This document shows, piece after piece, positions 51,201-60,200 of a stretch of DNA of 64,000 bases. Both the position numbers and the translations under genes were made by a program. Positions within the stretch are counted from its first letter, which is position 1. Each line of letters opens with the position of its first letter. The notes under the pieces were generated by a model, which worked only from the letters and a program-made list of their open reading frames with translations, made no database searches and was not told where the DNA came from. The stretch comes from Pseudorasbora parva (taxonomy: Eukaryota; Chordata; Actinopteri; Cypriniformes; Gobionidae), in contig NC_090176.1 of NCBI RefSeq assembly GCF_024679245.1, positions 26,791,546 to 26,855,545 of the forward strand. Direction: 5' to 3'.

Positions 51201-54200
51201 GCATTTTAATGGACTAAATCACGCAGTTCACTCAAAAGCGTCCACTACCACTAGTCTAACTAGACTACATTACGTTGTGTATGCGTGCTGTGCACTGACT
51301 CTCTAGGTGTGTTTTTGAAAAATTAGTGAAATACTTGATAATGTCAGATTGATCACTATATTATCATAGGTGATATAGAGTATCACACACCCCAGTCCTA
51401 TATGGTTCTCTCACTGTTTTAATGAACATGCAGTTGGTCTAGATTAATGATGTTATGTAATGTTCTTTCTCTATAGCCATTTGAGGCTGGTGACCTGCTT
51501 CAGGGCCACAACTTCAGCAGAGTCCTCACTACACTGGTTGCCCTCAATAAAGTGACTGCAGGTAAGTCTATCTAGAATTATCCCATTTAGCTTTTCACAA
51601 TATGAATTCATTCATTTTTAAAAACATTGTTTTTTTAAAGGTACTCTATCTAGCGGTTAAAAAAACATTGTGTTGTGGTTCGGCTCTGCGTGGCTTTGTG
51701 TTTGTGGATAAATATATGGTTATCCTACTCCTACTGCTCATAAAAAAATAACTATTGGGCTTAAGAGATATACAGTGCTATTTTGCAAGTTATCCCACTT
51801 AGAAATCATGGGGGGGGGGTCTGAAATTATCACCGTAGATGCATGTCCACTGTGAGAGACATAATCTAAAAAAATAATAATCCAGAAATCACAATGTATG
51901 TTTTTTTTTCTTTCTATTTATTTGTATGATACAACTGCAAATAAGTATTTGAACACCTGAGAAAACCAATGTTAATATTTGGTACAGTAGCCTTTGTATG
52001 GAATTACAGAGGTCAAACATTTCCTGTAGTTTTGCACACACTGCAGGGGGGATTTTGGCCCACTCCTCCACACAGATCTTCTCTTGATCAGTCAGGTTTG
52101 GTCGTTGAGAAACACAGAGTTTGAGCTCCCTCCAAAGATTCTCTATTGGGTTTAGGTCTGGATACTGGCTAGGCCATGCCAGAACCTTGATATGCTTCTT
52201 ACAGAGCCACTCCTTGGTTGTCCTAGCTGTGTGCTTCGAGTCATTGTCATGTTGGAAGACCCAGCCTCGACCCATCTTCAGTGCTTTAACTGAGGGAAGG
52301 AGGTTGTTCCCCAAAATCTCACAATACATGGCCCCGGTCATCCTCTCCTTAATACAGTGCAGTCGCCCTGTCCCATGTGAAGAAAAACACCTCCAAAGCA
52401 TGATGCTACCACCTCCATGCTTCACAGTAGGGATGGTGTTCTTGGGATGGTACTCATCATTCTTCTTCTTCCAAACACATTTAGTGGAATTATGACCAAA
52501 AAGTTCTATTTTGGTCTCATATGACCACATGACTTACTTCCATGACTCCTCTGGATCATCCAAATGGTCACTAGCAAATTTATGATGGGCCAGGACATGT
52601 GCTGGTTTAAGCAGGGGAACCTTCCGTGCCATGCATGATTTCAAACCATGACGTCTTAAGCCCCTTTCACACTGCGATTCCGGCAAATACACGGATAATG
52701 CGACCCGGCATTTGTTCCCGGGCCGCTAGATTTGGCCCATTCACACTGCCAGCGAAATACCGTAATATGTTCACTTTCATGCACAACGCTTAACGGTCCC
52801 GGGTTGAGTTGCCGGATGTGACGTATAATGGCGAGCGATCTCAGCTTCAGCACGTATAGTAAGGAGCTCCGTGGTCTCGACTTGTGTCCAGTTTGCGCAC
52901 ATTTCTGCTTGTTTAATTTGAGTTTCTTTTGTATACGAACACTCTCTGCGTTTAAAACACCGACTAGCTCTTCTGGCACTGCAGGGTTGTATTATTGAAA
53001 AAAAACTCGTAAGAGTCGCACGATAACTACGTACACATTGCGGCATTAGTTTCGGCTTTTGTTCATACAGCGCTCGTCCCAGGTCGAATCCCACAATATT
53101 AGTAGGTCCCCGACCCGGGTCGAATTCGGTAATCAATCCCGGGACGTGGTTCCTTTCACACAGAAGGCGACCCGGCAATGTTCCGGGAATATTGTGGGTC
53201 CGACGTGCAGTGTGAAAGGGGCTTTAGTGAATTACCAACAGTAACCTTGGAAACGGTGGTCCCAACTTTTTCAGGTCATTGACCAGCTCCTCCCGTGTAG
53301 TTCTGGGCTGATTTTGCACCTTTCTTAGGATCATTGAGACTTTTTTCACCAAGCTGCTTGGCAATTTCCCTGTAGCCTTTTCCAGCCTTGTGGAGGTGTA
53401 CAATTTTGTCTCTAGTGTCTTTGGACAGCTCTTTGGTCTTAGCCATGTTAGTAGTTGGATTCTTACTGATTGTATGGGGTGGAAAGGTGTCTTTATGCAG
53501 CTAACGACCTCAAACAGGTGCATCTAATTTAGGGAAAAAAAATGGAGTGGAGGTGGAAATTTGAAAGGAAGACTAAAGCCGGGCATACACTGTGCGATTT
53601 TCGTCCGATTTCGAGCCGAATTCTGACTCGTGCGACTCTTTTTTGGGTCGGGCCGATTTTCAGGTTTATAGTGCGTCGTTTGTCGCGAGGTGTTCGTGCT
53701 GTGTACAGGGGGAAACGAGAGGCGACAAACCTCTCACGATCGGGAATCGGATGGTCGGATGAATTTCTGGCGTGTCAGAAATTCTGCTCGCCCCTCGTGA
53801 GGTTATCGCACAGTTGAAGCAAAGCCACGAACTGACTGCCCTATTTCCCCTCACTGCGCCTGCGCGAAAGCAGAAGTTCAACCATTTAATTTTTTAAAGC
53901 ATTAAGGAAAAAACGAAAAGGGGGAGATCTTTAATTATGTAGGCAGCTATCAAATAGCAGAAATTAAGTAAACTGTTGTGCCTCCAGTTTGTGTTGTATA
54001 TATCCAGTGCATATTATTCATTTAGCTAGTTGAACATTAATTTAGCTAGGCTACTTGTTTTACTTTCACATTTTATTTTTATTTTTTAATATAAATTAAT
54101 ATTTAACCTTCTCCATCTTGACACAATGTCATGTTGCAATGTGTTCTTTTTCTTCATGAACGCGAGTCAGTGGATATCACGCAATGCGCAGTTTAAACGC

Positions 54201-57200
54201 AGTCAATTATTCACTACAGAAAGTGAAAGTAAAATCTGACAAGCTTTCGGAGCATATTCTCAGACAACGAGAGATAAATGTAATTCAACATACTGATAAC
54301 GCATAGCCTATTGCCTTATTTTTTTTCTTATTTATTTTCTTAATATTTCTATTTTGGTCCATATTGTGAGAAAAAAAATAGAAGAGAAGTAGGCCCATTT
54401 TGTATTAAACAAGTTGTTTTTAGATAAATCTGCCTTTTCATTGAGACGGACATTATTATTGCAGTGTTCTGACATTATAATCATATAATTAGACCTATAA
54501 TTCCTTGTTTAATCGGGCTAAATGTTTTTAAATAGTGAGGAGTAATCTATTATTTTAGTATGCAGTGTGTCGATTATGCATTATTGTTGGGGGGAGGGGG
54601 CAAATTAATGTAATATCGATTTAATAATAAAAGTAGGCCTACTCTAATAATAATAATAATTTTATACATAAATTCTAAATACTCTTGATATCAATAGCTG
54701 ATGCATTTGATAGGCTACCTCTCTTTAATACACCATGGTCTATCGTCGCCACGGGGGTTTTATTGCACATTTTTCACCCGTACAGTGTGCGCAGTCAAGA
54801 CGCGCTCGACGGTCGGACCGCACAGTGAGAGCACATCAATCGTGCGCTCTGGCTTTACATCGCATGCGATCTACTCGTACAGTGTGAGTAGGTAACCTTG
54901 CTGAAATCCCATAGAAATCGCACAGTGTATGCCCAGCTTAACAGGTCTTTGAGGGTCAGAATTCTAGCTGATAGACAGGTGTTCAAATACTTATTTGCAG
55001 CTGTGTCATACAAATAAATAGTTAAAAAATCATGTGTTAGCGTGTGTGTGATTTCTGGATTTTCTTTTTAGATTATGTCTTTCACAGTGAACATGCACCT
55101 ACAATGACAATTTCAGACCCCTCCATGATTTACAAGTGGAAGAACTTGCAAAATAGCAGTGTGTTCAAATACTTATTTTCCTCACTGTATAACCAGTTTA
55201 GATGGAAAGGATCTTAAGCTGACAAGAAGACTATGGAGCTATTTGAGTATTAATAAAGATAAATACACACACTATATTCACATATGCACACACATGATTC
55301 ATAAATGCACACACAGGATACACAAAAGCACAAAAAATTCACAAATGCACACACACAATTTAAAAAGCACAGAAGATTCACAAATCCATACAAAATTCAT
55401 AAATGCACACAAAATTCATAATTACACACAAAATTCATAAATGCAAAGAAAATTTAAAAATGCGCTCAAGATTCAGAAATACACAGGGCAAGATTCAGAA
55501 ATGTATTTCTGATGCACACACAAATATACCTTGATTTATAACCTGCTTGCGGTCTGTGAACTTCACTGCATTTGTGTGTGAATTTTGAGACTCCCCTGGC
55601 TTGGCTCAACACACAAATGCCCTTTTTAAACAGGGAATGATCAGCAACCAATCAGATAGCGCCCTTGTTTTAGCCAATCACAAGAACGCACCCCATGTGG
55701 GGCATGATTGTTAACTTATAAGCCAATCACATGAACGCGTCCACACTTAGCGATATAGCCTACAGGTGGTGCAGGAGAGCGCGAACACAAGCGCGGTGGA
55801 GGACTTCTTCTGGCAGATGCATGTATTTTCTTTCTCGGAGTTTGTCGCTGTTTGTCAGCTGCCAATGGCAATAGTAACTCATGCGCGCAGTTAATAACTA
55901 TTTGCTTGTATATCACTATATTAGCTTTTTATTAGAACTCATAAAGCACATAACGACTTATTATGAGTGACCATATTCTGCATCTTTATATACCTGAACA
56001 GTAATTAGAAGTACAATAATAAAATAATAAAATTAATAATTACCTGAACATATAGGCCTAAACTCTCTGATATAATTACCAGGAAGACAAATATGATGTT
56101 GAATGTCATTAACGTTTCTGCTTTACAGATATTTCCATATAGTGTGCAGTTCAGTATCGCCGCACAACACTGTTGACTTGACTTTTTAAGATAATAAACA
56201 AAAGAAAATGCATGTTGTCCTGATTTAATTTGTCTACTGTAGGGAAAAACAATTAAACTTCAGCAGAGAACCAATGTTTGTAAGGAATGAGGGGTTTCTT
56301 TATTGTATATTTGAGTGCATTTATGGTTCGCGCCGTGCTCCCCAGCGCTAGTAAACACGTCCGCGCTGCGCTGACGAATCTATTGAACCGCGCAGATGAC
56401 ATGTCCGCGCAAGCTCTGTAACATCCCGATGTCTCGTCCCACTTTCGGATTTTTTTGGCTTCCCATAAGCGTCATTAGCGTCCGCCGTGATGTTGGGATG
56501 TTCCGCTTCTCGGCTGCTGAGTCTTGCATTGCAGCCGTGGAGCGGCTTGGACTTCTGCGCCGACCCTGGTGTGTCCACAGAAGTGCCTGGAAAACTGTCC
56601 TGCACTATGCTGCAGCGATCCCTCCATCTGGTCTTCAGCTGTCATGCCTCGACGACGACATCAGGACACTGACAAATTGGGAATATGTGGCAATAGAGCC
56701 TCTAGCGCTGGGATAAATAATACATACATAAATACATACATATATATATATTACTTGTTGGTCTAATTCTCTCTATTAACTATTGACTTTTGCCTCAAAC
56801 TTCTAATTACTGTTGAGGTATTTAAAGATGTAGAATATGGTCACTCATAATAAGCTGTTATGTGCTTTATGAGTTCTAATAACAGCTAATATAGTGTAGA
56901 TTATGTGCCGATATCAATTTTTCATGTTAATTGATGAAGCTTTTATCACGTTATACGATATTATCACAATATTGAAATAATTTGCAAAAAAAAGTGGTCA
57001 TAGCATAACAGCTTTAAGAACTATTTTTGTAATAACAAAAATAACTGAATGTTGAAATACAATGCACCAAAAATATATACAGCTCTGGAAAAAATTAAGA
57101 GAAATCAATGTTATGTGGTCTCTTAATTTTTTCCAGAGCTGTAAAGGTACAATTTTCAAACAGATTTAAGTGCAAAAGAATTAGGCTATAAAGAACAACA

Positions 57201-60200
57201 GGTAACAAATTAATATAAGGTCTCATTATTTAATGCATTAACTATGATTGAGCAATAGCTACATATGTTACAGAAAGTATAATGTTTTTGGTAATGTTAG
57301 TTAAGAAATACTGATCATTGTTAGTTTTATCTTAGGTCCATTAAAAAAGTTATTTAGTTATTAAACAGTAACTAACAAAATTAACATTATTTAGAATAAT
57401 TAATTCTTTATAAGTATTTTTCATTGGCAGTTTGGTAATAATAAATAAACATTTTAACTAATGAAGTCGTATGTCTTTTGGACAAATAATAAAAAAAAAT
57501 CTAATCATTAGGGCATTGTAGTACAGATTAAAACATACTGTTTAAGTTTGAAAATAAATAGCCTATTAAGTCTTTAAGTATTAAGTATTTGGTGCTTTGA
57601 TGAACAACATTGAGATTACAAAAACCGAAGGGCGTTTTAAATGTTTTAAAAACGTCACTAGTGCTGAGTGCGGTTGCTTTTGTTTACGGGGTTTCCAGGG
57701 TAATCGCTGCATTCTGCAGTTCATCAACGCCCTCTGCTGTCACTGAGCGCACGCTTCATTCAGAGTCTCCTTCACTCGTTAATGTGCTTCTCATTTACAT
57801 CTGAGTGTGCGTCCCTTTGATGCAGAATATAGCGGTGCTGAGCATTTATAGGATTGATGGACAATGTATTCTTGAGTGCATTATAAAAATTTTTTTGAAG
57901 TGCCCACGATAACAATATTTTGCATATTCATTATCATGATATAACGAATTACCGAAAATTGGCACATGCCTAATATAGTTATATACAAGCAAATAGTTAT
58001 TAACTGTGTTTTGCGCGCGTGAGTTACTATTGCCATTGGCAGCTGACAAACAACGACAAACTCCGAGAAAGAAAATACATGCATCTGCCAGAAGAAGTCC
58101 TCCACCGCGCTTGTGTTCGCGCTCTCCTGCACCACCTGTAGGCTATATCGCGATGTGTGGACGCGTTCATGTGATTGGCTTATAAGTTAACAATCAGGCC
58201 CCACATGGGGTGCGTTCTTGTGATTGGCTAAAACAAGGGCGCTATCTGATTGGTTGCTGATCATTCCCTGTTTAAAAAGGGCATTTGTGTGTCGAGCCAT
58301 GTCAGGGGAGTCTCAAAATTCACACACAAATGCAGTGAAGTTCACAGACCGCAAGCAGGTTATAAATCAAGGTATATTTGTGTGTGCATCAGAAATACAT
58401 TTCTGAATCTTGCCCTGTGTATTTCTGAATCTTGCCCTGTGCATTTCTGAATCTTGAGCGCATTTTTTAATTTTCTTTACATTTATGAATTTTGTGTGCA
58501 TTCATGAATTTTGTATGCATTTGTGAATCTTCTGTGCTTTTTAAATTTTGTGTGTGCATTTGTGAATTTTTTGTGCATTTGTGTATCCTGTGTGTGCATT
58601 TATGAATAATGTGTGTGCATATGTGAATGTAGTGTGTATATTTCTTTATTGATACTGATTTAGCTTCATAGAAGACGCTACTCTAGTTAGCTATACTCGT
58701 AGACACAGTACTTTCTTGAAAATAAATTCCAGCACAGCGCTCCAACCCATAATTAACTGACCCTTCACAACAGATAATATTTTACAATAAACTTGTTAGA
58801 GAGCTGCATATGGCATATCTGTTCAATAAAATATGCTTTTACAATTTTTGAAAGCCCTCAGTTCTCACCATCTCTGAGAAGCCAATCTTGATTCCTCAAT
58901 GGGTGATTCTTCAGAAGTTGGAGATTTAGTGTGCTCCATGTAAACCTTTCTTGCTTTTTGTGACAACTATGCTATGCTGGAGCAACTTTTCTGTATTTAC
59001 ATAAAATATCTTTTACATAGTGTACCTTTAAAGGGATACTTCACTGCCTTTTCATATTAAACTATGTTATTCCCTTAACTTAAACGAGTTGATACATACC
59101 TCTCTCGTCTCAGTGCGTGCACTTAATCGCTCTGACACGCAGTGACGATCTGATAGCATTTAGCTTAGCCCACTAAGCCCAGTTCATTCACTATGGAACC
59201 AAACAGAGATCAAGTTAGAAGTACCAAACACCTCCACGTTTCCCCTATTTAAATACAGTTACATGAGTAGTTGAACGATTAAGTATGGTAACAAAAAATA
59301 AAACGTGGCGCGTTTCTTATCGAATTAAAAAGGAGAACTATAATGTATGGCGGAATAGCACTTCTGAGAGTACTTTGGCGGGGCGCAGTAAAAAGTCCCG
59401 GCCGAAACATCTTCCCTCACATCTCCCTATTGACAGAAATGAGAGAGTGAGGGGGAGGTGTGAGGAAAGTGTTTCGAAGCTTGTTGGTGAAAAATGTTTC
59501 GGCCGGGACTTTTTACTGCGCCCAGCCAAAGTACTCTCAGAAGTGCTAATCCGCCATACATTATAGTTCTCCTTTTTAATACGATTAGAGAAGTACCACG
59601 TTTTATTTTGTCACCATACTTGATCGTTCAAGTTCAACTATTCATGTAACTGTATTTAAATAGGGAAAAGATGGAGGTGTTTGGTACTTCTAACTTGATC
59701 TCTGTTTGGTACCATAGTGAATGAACTGGGCTTAGTGGGCTTAGCTAAATGCTATCAGATCATCACCACGCGTCAGAGAGATTAAGTGCACGCACTGAGA
59801 CGAGAGAGGTATGTAACAACTCGTTTTAGTTAAGGGAATAACATAGTTTAATATGAAAAAGTAATGTAAATGTAAATAAATTAATGCATGCTCTTCTAAA
59901 AGAGTGTGACCCTGTAACAGATGTACGCATTGATTGTTATTCTCTTTTGTGTTCTCTCTATTGGTGTAGATATTGGCATAGGCAGTGACTCTGTATGTTC
60001 ACGTCACTCTTCCGCCCACCGGATCAAATCCTTCGAATCGCTGGCCTCCCAGTCCTCACTGGGTCGATCTTCTAAATTGCTCCAAAACCAGTTCCGCAGC
60101 CTTGTGAGTAACTTTGGGGTGAGACCTCTGAACCAACCTTACCAGATTGCAATGAAAATATATTTACATGTGCATAACATCTAAAATTTAAGATATCTAG

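Larger units (their letters stand above)
45148..51476 (+). other. arhgef7 intron 2 (6.3 kb)
   Basis: Ordinary AT-rich intron at 45150-47500 and 50000-51470, with the nested transposon cluster between. No further exon seen. Confidence 0.7.
51773..55187 (-). mobile_element. Tc1-like transposon carrying two nested insertions
   Basis: TA target sites at 51771-51772 and 55188-55189. The right end reads ...TATTTTCCTCACTG; the left end keeps CAGTG but has lost about 25 bases of the terminal repeat. Subterminal inverted copies (AAATAAGTATTTGAACACC; CTATTTTGCAAGTT) remain. Without the insertions at 52659 and 53577 it is about 1.48 kb, close to normal Tc1 size. Confidence 0.92.
55226..58680. mobile_element. 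Foldback element with inverted arms of about 760 bp
   Basis: The left arm (about 55226-55990) is the reverse complement of the right arm (about 56820-56896 plus 57973-58676, interrupted by an insertion). Outer parts are rows of TTCATAAATGCACACA-like units; inner parts are CpG-rich with three CCAAT boxes (55648, 55673, 55723), mirrored on the right. The loop (about 55990-56820) is CpG-rich. No transposase. Ends and target duplication are unclear, and the superfamily is not recognised. Confidence 0.78.
51562..59969 (+). other. arhgef7 intron 3 (8.4 kb), mostly transposon-derived
   Basis: Holds the Tc1 element with two insertions (51773-55187), the foldback element with its own insertions (55226-58680) and the palindrome at 59030-59866. 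Very little unique sequence is left. Confidence 0.75.

Noticed and set aside
51889..52530. Tc1 transposase frame as an active gene
   Set aside because: The first catalytic Asp is Tyr, the N-terminal part is deleted and interrupted, and the C-terminus is frame-shifted.
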